From Rhodoglobus sp. (GTDB lineage: Bacteria > Actinomycetota > Actinomycetes > Actinomycetales > Microbacteriaceae), in the NCBI GenBank assembly GCA_025463605.1, contig JAODAV010000026.1:1-41406 (forward strand): a DNA stretch of 41,406 bases, written 5' to 3'. Below the pieces are notes generated by a model. It ran no database searches, was not told the DNA's origin, and saw only the letters and a program-made list of their open reading frames with translations. Made by a program: the position numbers and the translations under genes. This document shows, piece by piece, positions 1-7,983 of the stretch. The stretch's first letter is position 1. Each line of letters opens with the position of its first letter.

Positions 1-39
1 GGATGCCCGCAGAGATGCGTTTGCGACGGCTCGAGGGCA

Positions 40-225
40 ACCGCGGAGCGGGACCCAGGGAGCGGGAACCGCGGAGCGGGACCCAGGGAGCGGGAACCGC
101 GGAGCGGGACCCAGGGAGCGGGACCCGCGGAGCGGGACCCAGGGAGCGGGAACCGCGGAGCGGGACCCAGGGAGCGTGACCCAGGGAGCGGACGCAGGGA
201 GCGGACCCAGGGAGCGGAACCCGCG
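40..225. repeat. 28-bp minisatellite made of 14-bp half units
   Basis: Five consecutive 28-bp units run from 40 to 179. Each is built of two related 14-bp halves, of the form ACCGCGGAGCGGGA and CCCAGGGAGCGGGA. Units 1-3 are identical, unit 4 starts with C instead of A, and unit 5 ends in GTGA. From about 180 to 225 the array decays into 13-14 bp halves (CCCAGGGAGCGGA). The unit is not a multiple of three and no reading frame fits it, so it is intergenic. There are no unique spacers, so it is not CRISPR. Confidence 0.9.
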
Positions 226-233
226 ACGTGACT

Positions 234-299
234 CGCGATATAGCTTGACACCGCCGCATACGCGATATAACGTGTTACCAATAGACGCGATATAACGTG
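234..299 (+). promoter_or_regulatory. Promoter and triplicated operator-like motif of the DUF4097-padR operon
   Basis: TTGACA (245-250) and TAACGT (268-273) are separated by 17 bp and form a good sigma-70 type promoter. Three direct copies of a 14-mer surround it: CGCGATATAGCTTG (234-247), and two exact copies of CGCGATATAACGTG (261-274 and 286-299). Copy 1 overlaps the -35, copy 2 contains the -10, and copy 3 lies in the expected leader. This arrangement suits repression by the PadR regulator encoded in the operon; that link is inferred. Confidence 0.65.
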
Positions 300-312
300 A
301 TTGGAGGCCATC

Positions 313-1113
313 ATGGCCCAAGAGAAATGGCTAGTCGACGGCGAGAAGGTCATCGACATCGACATGATCCGCAAGCTCAAGGTCGGCCTCATCGCCGGCC
401 AGGTCAACATCATCGGCCACGACGAGCCCGGCGCTCGAGTGGAAGTGCACTCCGTGTCGGGCCGTGAACTCAAGGTCACCATCGACGGTGACACGCTCGA
501 GATCGACCACCCGCAATTGCGCTGGGACAACTTCATCGACGTGTTCAAGTCATTCAGCGGCACCGCGAAGGCGGACATCAGCATCACCGTGCCCCGCGAC
601 GTCGCCCTCAAGTTCGGCGTCGTCTCGGCCACCGCCCTCATCAGCGGCCTCACCGAAGACGCCTCGATCAGCACCGTGAGCGGCGACGTGGTCGTCGACA
701 ACGTGTACGGCGACGTGCAACTCAACGCGGTGAGCGGCGAGTTCGCCGTGCGCAACCACTACGGCAGCATCAACGCACACACGATCAGCGGCGACATCAC
801 CGCGTCGGGCGAGATCATGCGCTTCACCGCCGACACCGTCTCGGGCGACGTCTTTCTCGACATCACCGGAGTCCCCGACGAAGTGCGCGTCAACACCGTG
901 AGCGGTTCCGTCACGACGCGGCTCGCCGCCGACGTGCCCGCCCAGTACAAGATCAACACCGTCAGCGGTCGGGTGCAGCTCGACCAGTCGGAGATCCGCG
1001 GCATCCGCGGCGGCTACACCGGGCGGTACGGCACCCTGGACAAGCAGTTCCTCGAGTTCAAAGCCAACACGGTGTCGGGCAACATCTCAGTGCTGCACTC
1101 GGTGTCGGCATGA
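313..1113 (+). CDS. DUF4097-family beta-repeat protein
   Basis: The protein has 266 aa. The start is ATG 313, preceded by GGAGG at 303-307; an upstream in-frame TTG at 301 lies before that site and is unlikely. The protein has no signal peptide or membrane segment. From about residue 95 to the end it carries at least seven repeats of a short strand motif of the form T-V-S-G-D/E/R/N-V, about 18-20 residues apart. This is typical of the DUF4097 (putative adhesin) family, predicted to fold as a right-handed beta-solenoid. The biochemical role of the family is unknown. The stop overlaps the start of padR by 4 bp, so the two are translationally coupled. PadR/DUF4097 pairs are common in actinobacteria. 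Confidence 0.85.
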   Translation: MAQEKWLVDGEKVIDIDMIRKLKVGLIAGQVNIIGHDEPGARVEVHSVSGRELKVTIDGDTLEIDHPQLRWDNFIDVFKSFSGTAKADISITVPRDVALKFGVVSATALISGLTEDASISTVSGDVVVDNVYGDVQLNAVSGEFAVRNHYGSINAHTISGDITASGEIMRFTADTVSGDVFLDITGVPDEVRVNTVSGSVTTRLAADVPAQYKINTVSGRVQLDQSEIRGIRGGYTGRYGTLDKQFLEFKANTVSGNISVLHSVSA

Positions 1114-1736
1114 CACCGGTCTTCGCTCACGGCCACTTGCGGCTCTACCTCCTCAGCCTGCTTGCCGAATCCGAGCACGGGATGCACGGCTACGAGCTCA
1201 TCCAGGCGCTCGGTGACCGCTTCGGAGGCACCTATGTGCCGAGCGCCGGAACGATCTACCCGCGCCTGGCGAAACTCGAGGAGGAAGGGCTCGTGACGAA
1301 AGCGGCGGACGGACGCAAGACCGTCTACGCGATCACGGATGCCGGACGCGCCGAGCTCGCCTCCCGCGAGGCCGAACTCGACGGCATCGAGAACGACGTC
1401 ACCGACTCCGTGCGCCGCCTGGCCGACGAGGTGAGGTCATCCGTCAACGATGCCATGCGCACGCTCCGCGCCGATCTCGCCGCCGCCGCGCGCGAAGCAC
1501 GGGACGAAGCGCGCTCGGCCGGCCAGAGCGTGCGTGCCGAGTATGTCGGGGCGCACGTGGAGAGCCGCAATCAGCTGCAGCAGGCGGAGGCCGTGCTGAC
1601 GGAGTTCCGCGCGCGCATGCGCTCCGAGTTGCGCGTGCAGACGTCGAGAGGCCAACTCAAGCACGAGACCGTGGAACTGCTGCGCTCCGGACTCGACGAA
1701 GTGCGGGCCCGGGTCAACGCGAGCCTGAAGGGCTAG
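1110..1736 (+). CDS. PadR-family transcriptional regulator
   Basis: This 208-aa protein has an N-terminal winged helix-turn-helix (about residues 8-85) containing HGYELIQAL and the recognition segment GTIYPRLAKLEEEGLV, the hallmark of PadR. Residues 90-208 are charged and helical, consistent with the dimerising coiled coil of PadR subfamily 1. It starts at ATG 1110 inside the last codons of the DUF4097 gene (ATGA overlap). It probably represses its own operon through the triplicated motif at 234-299 (inference). Its 3' end overlaps the stop of the convergent gene at 1733 by 4 bp. Confidence 0.9.
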   Translation: MTPVFAHGHLRLYLLSLLAESEHGMHGYELIQALGDRFGGTYVPSAGTIYPRLAKLEEEGLVTKAADGRKTVYAITDAGRAELASREAELDGIENDVTDSVRRLADEVRSSVNDAMRTLRADLAAAAREARDEARSAGQSVRAEYVGAHVESRNQLQQAEAVLTEFRARMRSELRVQTSRGQLKHETVELLRSGLDEVRARVNASLKG

Positions 1737-2374
1737 TTCGCCCAGGCGACCGGAACGTAGAGGTCCTGCACCCGGTCGCCGAGCGCGGTGTGGTCGTTCC
1801 TCGTGTACAGGCCGCAGGCATCCACCCGACAATCGAAGTCGTCGCCGAGCGGCTGCCCCACCTCGATGTAGGCGGTGAAGGTTCCCGCCTCGATGTCGTC
1901 GAAGCTGCGAGCGCCGAACAGCTTCCACGCCCAGTCGTCGTTGATCCAGTTGCTGGGGGCGAACTGCACGGTGCCGGCTTCGACCTCGGTCTGCTGCTGG
2001 TCGGGCACACCGCCGACGCACGGGCCCGGCTTGGTTGCGGGGTCGGCCGGGATGACGCAGATCGCGACGTAGATACCTTGCGAGCCGTCGTATCCGGCCC
2101 CCTTCACGATGAGATGCTGCCCCACTTCGAGCGCTGACGTGTCGACGGATGCGCCATCCACGCCGAGCACCTTGAAGGAGCGATGCCGTCCGTCGTCGCC
2201 TGTCGCGGTGGCAACGAGCGGCCACTCATCGGTCACCTGCTGCTGGTTCGGGAGCCCCTGGTCGCGGTGGGCCAGGATCGGCACGGCGATCACCGCGATG
2301 GGCACGAGCAGGATCAGCGCGATGCCGCCCACGATCCACGGCCAGCGCCGACGTCGCGTTCGGGTCGAGGGCAT
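1733..2374 (-). CDS. Membrane-anchored neocarzinostatin-fold-like protein
   Basis: This 213-aa protein has a basic N-terminus (RTRRRR) followed by one hydrophobic segment (about 12-33), so most of it lies outside the membrane. The exported part contains VGQHLIVKGAGYDGSQGIYVAIC (about 84-106) with Cys106, Cys119, Cys182 and Cys187. That pattern of a strand motif plus two cysteine pairs resembles neocarzinostatin-like immunoglobulin-fold domains of actinobacteria. The C-terminus (CGLYTRNDHT and a final YVPVAWAN) also fits such domains. No enzymatic motif is seen. The function is unknown; a surface or ligand-binding role is inferred. ATG 2374 lies 6 nt after TAGAAT. Confidence 0.6.
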   Translation of the reverse strand: MPSTRTRRRRWPWIVGGIALILLVPIAVIAVPILAHRDQGLPNQQQVTDEWPLVATATGDDGRHRSFKVLGVDGASVDTSALEVGQHLIVKGAGYDGSQGIYVAICVIPADPATKPGPCVGGVPDQQQTEVEAGTVQFAPSNWINDDWAWKLFGARSFDDIEAGTFTAYIEVGQPLGDDFDCRVDACGLYTRNDHTALGDRVQDLYVPVAWAN

Positions 2375-2380
2375 GGGGGA

Positions 2381-2386
2381 ATTCTA
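2381..2386 (-). promoter_or_regulatory. -10 element (TAGAAT) of the neocarzinostatin-like gene
   Basis: TAGAAT on the minus strand ends 6 nt before ATG 2374. No Shine-Dalgarno sequence fits between them, so the mRNA is probably leaderless. Confidence 0.5.
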
Positions 2387-2401
2387 GGCCGGGCCGCCGA
2401 G

Positions 2402-2429
2402 TTGACAGGGCTTGCGCGAGGAGTAGGCT
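2402..2429 (+). promoter_or_regulatory. Promoter of the KimA-like permease gene
   Basis: TTGACA (2402-2407) is followed after 16 bp by TAGGCT (2424-2429). The GTG start at 2438 lies 8 nt further on, close to the expected transcription start. This argues for a leaderless transcript and decides the start of the permease. Confidence 0.65.
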
Positions 2430-2437
2430 CGCCATCC

Positions 2438-4474
2438 GTGACTAACGAAGGCCGGTCGCCCAAACGGTGGCTGATCGGCGAACCGCTTCCCTCTGAGAAG
2501 CTCGAGGGCCAACTGCTGCCCAAGCACCTCGCCCTACCCATCTTCGCGAGCGACCCGCTCTCATCCGTGGCCTACGCGCCGCAAGAGCTGCTCATGATCC
2601 TGGCTATCGGCGGGCTCGCGTTCCTCTCTTTCGCCCCGTGGGTCGCGGCGGCGGTCGTGGTGCTGCTGATCGTCGTCGTGCTCTCGTACCGGCAGCTCAT
2701 CAAGGCCTACCCGAGCGGTGGCGGCGACTATGAGGTGGCGTCCAAGAACCTCGGCGAGAAGGCCGGGCTGGTCGTCGCGAGCGCCCTGCTCGTGGATTAC
2801 GTGCTCACGGTCGCCGTGTCAGTCGCGTCGGGTGTCGACAACATCATCTCCGCGATCCCGGAACTGAACCCGATCCGGGTCGAGATCGCGGTCTTGTTCG
2901 TCGTGCTTCTCGCCGCCGTCAACCTGCGCGGCGTGCGTGAGTCGAGCAAGGCGTTCGCCCTGCCGACCTACCTGTTCATCGGTTCGATCGCCGTGATGGT
3001 CGTCACCGCTCTCATCCGCACGCTCGCGGGGGATGCGCCGATCGCCGAGAGCTCCGACATCGCCCTGCAGTCGGAGGACCTCTCGAAGGCCGGATTCATC
3101 CTCCTTCTGTTGCGCGCTTTCGCGAGCGGCTGCGCAGCCCTCACGGGCGTCGAGGCGATCTCGAACGGGGTGCCCGCATTCCGCCGGCCGAAGGTGCAGA
3201 ACGCGCAGAAGACGCTCATGGCCATGGGCGCAACAGCGATCGTGTTGTTCTCTGGCCTCGTCGCCGTCGCGCTGATCGGCGGCGTGCACTACGTCGACTG
3301 CACCGAGTTCGTGACATTCGACGGGTGCGGCCCGGGTGACGACCCGCAGCGCAGCCTCATCGCGCAGATGGCGTCTGCGACGTTCGGCAACAACTCGATC
3401 CCGTTCTTCCTCATCCAGGCGGTCACCGCCGCGGTGCTCCTACTCGCCGCCAACACGGCGTTCAACGGCTTCCCGCTGCTGGGCTCGGTGCTCGCGACCG
3501 ATCACTACGCACCCAAGTCGCTCGCGACGCGCGGCGACCGCCTCATCTACAGCAACGGCGTCATCGCCCTGTCGATCACGGCCGTCGTGCTGCTCGTGGT
3601 CTTCGAGGCCGACGTGACCACGCTCATCCAGCTGTACATCATCGGCGTCTTCGTCTCGTTCACGCTCGGTCAGACCGGCATGGTGCGGCACTGGTGGCGG
3701 ATGCTGAAGAAGGGATGCGACGACCCCGGAGCCGTCTGGCGCGGGCTCATCATCAACTTCATCGGCGCCGTCATGACCTTGAGCGTTCTCGTCATCGTGA
3801 CCGTGACCAAGTTCACCCATGGCGCGTGGATCGTGTTCGTGGTCATGCCGATCCTGTTCACCCTCATGCTCGGCGTGAACCGCTACTACCGCGATGTCGA
3901 CAAGGAGATCGAGGCCGATCCGACGACCGTGTTCGGCGCGAGGGGCGACCACGCGATCGTGCTCGTCGGCCGCATGCAGAAGCCCGTGCTCAAGGCGCTC
4001 GACTACGCGATCGCCGCGCGGCACGACTCGATAGAGGCGGTGCACGTCTCCATCGACGATGCGGCGACCGAGCGTCTCGAGAAGGACTGGGTCGCGCAGA
4101 ACATCAAGGTTCCGCTCAACGTGCTCGAGTCGCCTTACCGCGACATCAGCGCGCCGCTCGGCAAGTACATCAAGCAGCGCCGCGAGCAGTACGGCTCCGA
4201 GGTGGTCACGGTCTACATGCCCCAGTACATCGTCGGGCACTGGTGGGAGAACCTCCTCCACAACCACAAGGCCAGGCGAATCCGTCACAAGCTCGCCTTC
4301 GTGCACGGCGTCGTGATCGCCCTCGTGCCATGGCTTCTCGACTCATCGACCCTCATCTACGGACGCCGCTCGCGGCCGCTTCCCGGTCAGGACCGCCGCG
4401 GTGAGCCCGTGCGACCAGTGGTGCGCAAACCCATGCCGCCCGCCAAACCACCCGTGGGCTCGCGCAGAAAGTGA
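2438..4474 (+). CDS. APC-superfamily permease, KimA-like
   Basis: From GTG 2438 the protein has 678 aa. Longer upstream reading is rejected because the promoter lies inside it. Residues 38-52 read SDPLSSVAYAPQELL, followed by about twelve hydrophobic segments up to about residue 480 (including SGGGDYEVASKNLGEKAG). A soluble C-terminal region of about 200 residues follows. This layout matches the KimA/YdaO group of APC transporters, high-affinity K+ importers in Bacillus; many actinobacterial relatives are annotated only as amino-acid permeases. The substrate is therefore inferred. The gene overlaps the downstream crcB by 4 bp (GTGA), suggesting a joint ion-homeostasis operon. Confidence 0.8.
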   Translation: MTNEGRSPKRWLIGEPLPSEKLEGQLLPKHLALPIFASDPLSSVAYAPQELLMILAIGGLAFLSFAPWVAAAVVVLLIVVVLSYRQLIKAYPSGGGDYEVASKNLGEKAGLVVASALLVDYVLTVAVSVASGVDNIISAIPELNPIRVEIAVLFVVLLAAVNLRGVRESSKAFALPTYLFIGSIAVMVVTALIRTLAGDAPIAESSDIALQSEDLSKAGFILLLLRAFASGCAALTGVEAISNGVPAFRRPKVQNAQKTLMAMGATAIVLFSGLVAVALIGGVHYVDCTEFVTFDGCGPGDDPQRSLIAQMASATFGNNSIPFFLIQAVTAAVLLLAANTAFNGFPLLGSVLATDHYAPKSLATRGDRLIYSNGVIALSITAVVLLVVFEADVTTLIQLYIIGVFVSFTLGQTGMVRHWWRMLKKGCDDPGAVWRGLIINFIGAVMTLSVLVIVTVTKFTHGAWIVFVVMPILFTLMLGVNRYYRDVDKEIEADPTTVFGARGDHAIVLVGRMQKPVLKALDYAIAARHDSIEAVHVSIDDAATERLEKDWVAQNIKVPLNVLESPYRDISAPLGKYIKQRREQYGSEVVTVYMPQYIVGHWWENLLHNHKARRIRHKLAFVHGVVIALVPWLLDSSTLIYGRRSRPLPGQDRRGEPVRPVVRKPMPPAKPPVGSRRK

Positions 4475-4869
4475 CAATCCTCGCGGTTCTCCTCGGTGGT
4501 GCGTTGGGCACCGCGCTGCGACTCGGCATCGACACACTGCTCCCCCACACGGATGACGCCTTCCCGTTCTCCACGCTCCTCATCAACACGGTGGGCGCGT
4601 TCGCCCTCGGGGCGCTCGTCGCTCGCGTGTGGCCGACCGCACCGGACTGGCTGCGCGCGGGACTGGGCGCCGGCCTCCTCGGATCGTTCACGACCTTCTC
4701 GGCGGTGGCCGTCTCCCTCATCTCCATGACAAGCGCCGGTGAGTGGATGCCCGCCGCGCTCTACCTCGTCGCAACCCTGCTGCTCGGCCTCGGCGCCGCC
4801 TGGCTCGGGCTGCGCGCGGGGCGGACGCGGGCATCCGGGGTCGCCCCTATCGACACGGTGAACGAGTGA
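4471..4869 (+). CDS. crcB: Fluoride channel CrcB/Fluc, first subunit
   Basis: This 132-aa protein has four hydrophobic segments. The Fluc signatures are a glycine-rich N-terminal helix ending in an arginine (GGALGTALRLG), a central NTVGAFALG, and the TTFSA stretch (GLLGSFTTFSA) that lines the fluoride path. CrcB proteins export toxic F- passively. Gram-positive genomes often carry two adjacent genes whose products may form a heterodimer, as here. The GTG start at 4471 overlaps the permease stop. The C-terminus (about 115-132) is a short hydrophilic tail. Confidence 0.92.
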   Translation: MTILAVLLGGALGTALRLGIDTLLPHTDDAFPFSTLLINTVGAFALGALVARVWPTAPDWLRAGLGAGLLGSFTTFSAVAVSLISMTSAGEWMPAALYLVATLLLGLGAAWLGLRAGRTRASGVAPIDTVNE

Positions 4870-5225
4870 TCGCGCTCGCCGTCATCGCGGCCGGCGCTGT
4901 TGGCGCGCTCGTGCGATATCTCGTGTCGCGCGCATTCGCCGGCTCGCAATTCCCGTGGGCGGTGCTCGTGGTCAACGTCGCCGGGTCGGCGATCGGCGGT
5001 GCGGTGCTGGGTCTTGCCACGCGCGCCGAACTCTCCGCCGATCTGCGGCTCGTGCTGCTCACGGGCCTCTGCGGCGGACTCACGACATTCAGCACGCTGA
5101 GCGTCGAGACCGTGCAGCTCGTGCTCGAGGGTCGCACCCGCGCCGCGGTGTCGAGCATCACCACCAACCTCGTGCTCGGAATCGGCGCCGCCGCCCTCGC
5201 GTGCTGCCTGGTGCTGCTCGGGTAG
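4866..5225 (+). CDS. crcB: Fluoride channel CrcB/Fluc, second subunit
   Basis: This 119-aa protein has four hydrophobic segments and the Fluc motifs GAVGALVRYLV, NVAGSAIGG and GGLTTFSTLSVET. GTG 4866 is chosen because it overlaps the stop of the first crcB gene by 4 bp (GTGA) and puts the glycine-rich first helix at the N-terminus. Longer upstream reading would duplicate coding sequence of the first gene. With the partner gene it probably forms a heterodimeric F- channel. No fluoride riboswitch can fit inside this tightly packed operon. Confidence 0.92.
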   Translation: MIALAVIAAGAVGALVRYLVSRAFAGSQFPWAVLVVNVAGSAIGGAVLGLATRAELSADLRLVLLTGLCGGLTTFSTLSVETVQLVLEGRTRAAVSSITTNLVLGIGAAALACCLVLLG

Positions 5226-5382
5226 TAGGCGCGGTATCCCCCTGCGCCGCACCGTCGGCGGCCCGCCGCATACGATCGAATCGGTCCGGAAGTTTTTCTC
5301 CGCCCGTGTCGATCCGCGCTGTCGCCGTTCGACGCATCAGTGGAAGGACGCATCGGGCGACCTGAAGAACAAGGAGAATCCC

Positions 5383-5805
5383 ATGAAGTACATGCTGATC
5401 ATGCGTGACACGGCCGAATCCCTCGAGGCATCCAAGAACGTCGACTTCGAGTCGATCATCAACGCGATGGGTGCGTTCAACGAGTCGATGATCAACGCCG
5501 GCGTGATGCTCGGCGGCGACGGACTCACCGACGCGAAGGAGGGCTTCGTCGTCGACTTCTCGGCCGAGAAGCCCATCGTTACCGACGGCCCCTACGGCGA
5601 GACGCACGAGCTCTTCAACGGTTTCTGGATCATCCAGGCGTCGTCGAAGGAGGAGGCGGTGGAGTGGGCGAGTCGCGCACCGCTCGGCCCCGGAACCAAG
5701 CTCGAGGTTCGTCGCATTGCTGACGACAGCGACTTCGAGGAGTTCGCGGACAACGAGTACATCCAAAAGGAGAAGGAGTGGCGCAAGGACCTCGGCAACG
5801 AGTGA
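5383..5805 (+). CDS. YCII-related (DGPF) domain protein
   Basis: This 140-aa protein starts at ATG 5383, with AAGGAG at 5371-5376 as ribosome binding site. The start MKYMLIM, the central VTDGPYGETHELFNGFWII and the following SSKEEAVEWA are typical of the YCII/DGPF family, a small alpha/beta dimer fold. The enzymatic role of the family is uncertain. It lies 13 bp before an ECF42-type sigma factor. DGPF genes are the known genomic partners and targets of that sigma group, so the two likely form one regulated unit. Confidence 0.85.
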   Translation: MKYMLIMRDTAESLEASKNVDFESIINAMGAFNESMINAGVMLGGDGLTDAKEGFVVDFSAEKPIVTDGPYGETHELFNGFWIIQASSKEEAVEWASRAPLGPGTKLEVRRIADDSDFEEFADNEYIQKEKEWRKDLGNE

Positions 5806-5818
5806 GCGGGGTGCCGCG

Positions 5819-7045
5819 ATGACCGATGTCAAGCGCACGGTCGACGCCGTGTGGCGCATTGAGAGTGCGCGCATAGTCGCGACTCTCGCGAGGGTCGTGG
5901 GCGATGTCGGTCTCGCCGAGGACCTCGCCCAGGAGGCACTCGTCGACGCGCTTGAGCAATGGCCGCAGTCGGGCGTGCCGCACAATGCGGGCGCCTGGCT
6001 CACGGCCGTCGCCAAGCGGAAGGCGATCGACGGATGGCGCCGCCGCGAACGCCTGGACGACCGGTACCGCGCGATCGCCCACGACCTCGCTGAGCGCCCG
6101 GACGCCGACTGGGAGCCCATTCCCGACGACGTGCTTCGGCTCGTGTTCGCCGCGTGCCATCCGGCGCTCGCGAGGGAGGCGCAGGTCGCGCTCACGCTGC
6201 GAGTGGTCGCGGGTCTCACCACCGAGGAGATCGCGCGGATGTTCCTCGTACCCGTCGCCACCGTGCAGCAGCGCATCGTGCGCGCCAAGAAGACCCTCGC
6301 CGCGGCGCGCGTGCCGTTCGAGGTGCCCGATCCGCAGGAGTGGCAGGCCAGGATGGGCGCCGTGCTCGGTGTCGTGTACCTCGTCTTCACGGAGGGCTAC
6401 GCGGCCACCTCGGGGGAGCGCTGGATTCGCACCGAACTGACGGACGAGGCCCTGCGCCTCGGACGCGTGCTCGCTGGCCTCATTCCCAGCGAACCCGAGG
6501 TGCACGGCCTGGTCGCGCTCATGGAGTTGCAGGCCTCGCGGTTCGCCGCGAGGGTGGCGCCGGACGGCTCTGCCGTACTGCTCGGCGACCAGGACCGCAG
6601 TCGCTGGGACAGGGCCCAGATCATGCGGGGTCGGGATGCCCTGGCCCGGGCCGACGCGCTCGCCCGCGGCCGCGCCAACTACGCGCTACAGGCGGCCATC
6701 GCGCTGGAGCACGCGCTCGCCCCGAGCGTCGAGGGCACCGCATGGGAGCGCATCGTCGTGCTCTACGAAGCGCTCGGCCGCATCGCACCGAATCCTGTGG
6801 TCGAGCTCAATCGCGCGGTTGCCGTGTCGATGGCGACGGGTCCGGCATCCGGTCTGCGCATCGTCGACCGACTCGCATCCGGCGGTGCGCTCGCCGGCTC
6901 GCACCTCCTCCCGAGCGTGCGCGGGGAGCTGCTGGCTCAGCTGGGGCGCGTCGAGGAGGCCCGCTCCGAGCTGACGACCGCGGCGAATCTCGCGGGCAAC
7001 GACCGCGAGCGCGCCGTGCTGCTCGCCAAGGCCGCGGCGCTCTAG
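5819..7045 (+). CDS. ECF42-type sigma factor with C-terminal extension
   Basis: From ATG 5819 the protein has 408 aa. Residues about 5-75 form sigma region 2 (VGDVGLAEDLAQEALVDALEQW). Region 4 lies near 115-170, with the helix-turn-helix TTEEIARMFLVPVATVQQRI. The remaining 230 residues form the DUF6596/TPR-like extension (VYLVFTEGYAATSGERW) that defines ECF42 and replaces a separate anti-sigma factor. The upstream gene encodes the usual DGPF partner. No anti-sigma gene is present. In characterised members the C-terminal extension is needed for activity. The signal is unknown. Confidence 0.88.
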   Translation: MTDVKRTVDAVWRIESARIVATLARVVGDVGLAEDLAQEALVDALEQWPQSGVPHNAGAWLTAVAKRKAIDGWRRRERLDDRYRAIAHDLAERPDADWEPIPDDVLRLVFAACHPALAREAQVALTLRVVAGLTTEEIARMFLVPVATVQQRIVRAKKTLAAARVPFEVPDPQEWQARMGAVLGVVYLVFTEGYAATSGERWIRTELTDEALRLGRVLAGLIPSEPEVHGLVALMELQASRFAARVAPDGSAVLLGDQDRSRWDRAQIMRGRDALARADALARGRANYALQAAIALEHALAPSVEGTAWERIVVLYEALGRIAPNPVVELNRAVAVSMATGPASGLRIVDRLASGGALAGSHLLPSVRGELLAQLGRVEEARSELTTAANLAGNDRERAVLLAKAAAL

Positions 7046-7049
7046 CCGG

Positions 7050-7072
7050 GCCCGGCAAGTGCGAGGCCGGGC
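7050..7072. terminator. Possible bidirectional terminator hairpin
   Basis: GCCCGGC (7050-7056) and GCCGGGC (7066-7072) form a 7-bp stem with a 9-nt loop between two convergent genes. There is no T run, so an intrinsic terminator is only possible, not certain. Confidence 0.35.
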
Positions 7073-7983
7073 TACCCCTTCTCGCCGCCCTCGCTCGTGC
7101 TCATGATGCGTCGCTGGAAGATGAAGAAGATGACCGCCACGGGGATCGACATCAGCACGGCCGCCGCGAGCTGCAACGGGTACTGATTTCCTGTGCCGAG
7201 CTCGCCCGAGGTGAGAGACGCGACGCCCGTCGTGAGCGTGTTGAGGTCTGTGCTCTGCCGCGAGATCACGAAGTGTGCGAACTCGTTCCACGAGCCCTGG
7301 AACGAGAGGATGAACAGGGTGATGAGCGCGGGGCGCGCCATCGGCAGCACCACAGTCCAGAAAGTGCGGAACACGCCCGCGCCGTCAATACGCGCCGCCT
7401 CCTCCACCGAAACCGGGATCGACTCGAAGAACTGCTTCATGATGAAGATGCCGGCCGCGTCGACGATGAGCGGGATGATCATGCCCGCGTAGCTGTTGTA
7501 GAGGCCGAGCTCCTTGAGGATGAGGAACCGCGGGATGAGCAGCACGACGTTGGGCACGGCCATGACCGCGATCACCGCAGCGAAGACCACGTTGCGTCCG
7601 CGGAACCGGAGGCGCGAGAGCGCGTACCCCGCGAGCGAGTCGAGGAAGACGCGCGAGAAAGTGACGACGATCGCCACGATCGCCGAGTTGCCCGTCCACT
7701 GCAGCAGCGGCACGGTCGTGAACAGCCGCTCGTAGGCGGCGAAGCTCCACGTCTGGGGGAGCAGCGACAAGGGGTTCTGGGTGGCGTCGGCATCCGTCTT
7801 GAAGCTGCCGGCGATGGAGATGAGGAACGGGTAGATGTAGATGAGCGCGATCGCGATGAGCACGAGGTAGCTCAAGAGCATCGTCGTGCGGGTGCGCGCC
7901 GACAGGTGCACTTTGCGTGCCGGCGGTCGGGCGATGTCGGCAGGCTCGGCTGCGATGCGTACGGTCTCGATCCCTGTGGTCAT
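7072..7983 (-). CDS. Carbohydrate ABC transporter permease (MalG type)
   Basis: This 303-aa protein has six hydrophobic segments. The cytoplasmic EAA loop (about 200-220) reads EEAARIDGAGVFRTFWTVVLP and contacts the ATPase. The family is the CUT1 inner-membrane permease for oligosaccharides. It is the last gene of a minus-strand operon: lacI, binding protein, permease, this permease. It overlaps the previous permease by 4 bp (ATGA). No ATPase gene is in the operon; CUT1 systems in actinobacteria often share a distant MsiK-like ATPase. Confidence 0.92.
   Translation of the reverse strand: MTTGIETVRIAAEPADIARPPARKVHLSARTRTTMLLSYLVLIAIALIYIYPFLISIAGSFKTDADATQNPLSLLPQTWSFAAYERLFTTVPLLQWTGNSAIVAIVVTFSRVFLDSLAGYALSRLRFRGRNVVFAAVIAVMAVPNVVLLIPRFLILKELGLYNSYAGMIIPLIVDAAGIFIMKQFFESIPVSVEEAARIDGAGVFRTFWTVVLPMARPALITLFILSFQGSWNEFAHFVISRQSTDLNTLTTGVASLTSGELGTGNQYPLQLAAAVLMSIPVAVIFFIFQRRIMSTSEGGEKG

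Noticed and set aside
40..225. CRISPR array
   Set aside because: Units abut without unique spacers and have 14-bp internal periodicity; this is a minisatellite.
3440..4306. Long minus-strand open frame opposite the KimA-like permease
   Set aside because: It is rich in Asp, Glu, His, Arg and Val in the pattern produced by the complement of a G+C-rich gene; the opposite strand holds a clear family member.
4400..4471. Fluoride riboswitch before crcB
   Set aside because: crcB starts inside the permease stop codon; there is no untranslated space and the permease promoter is leaderless.
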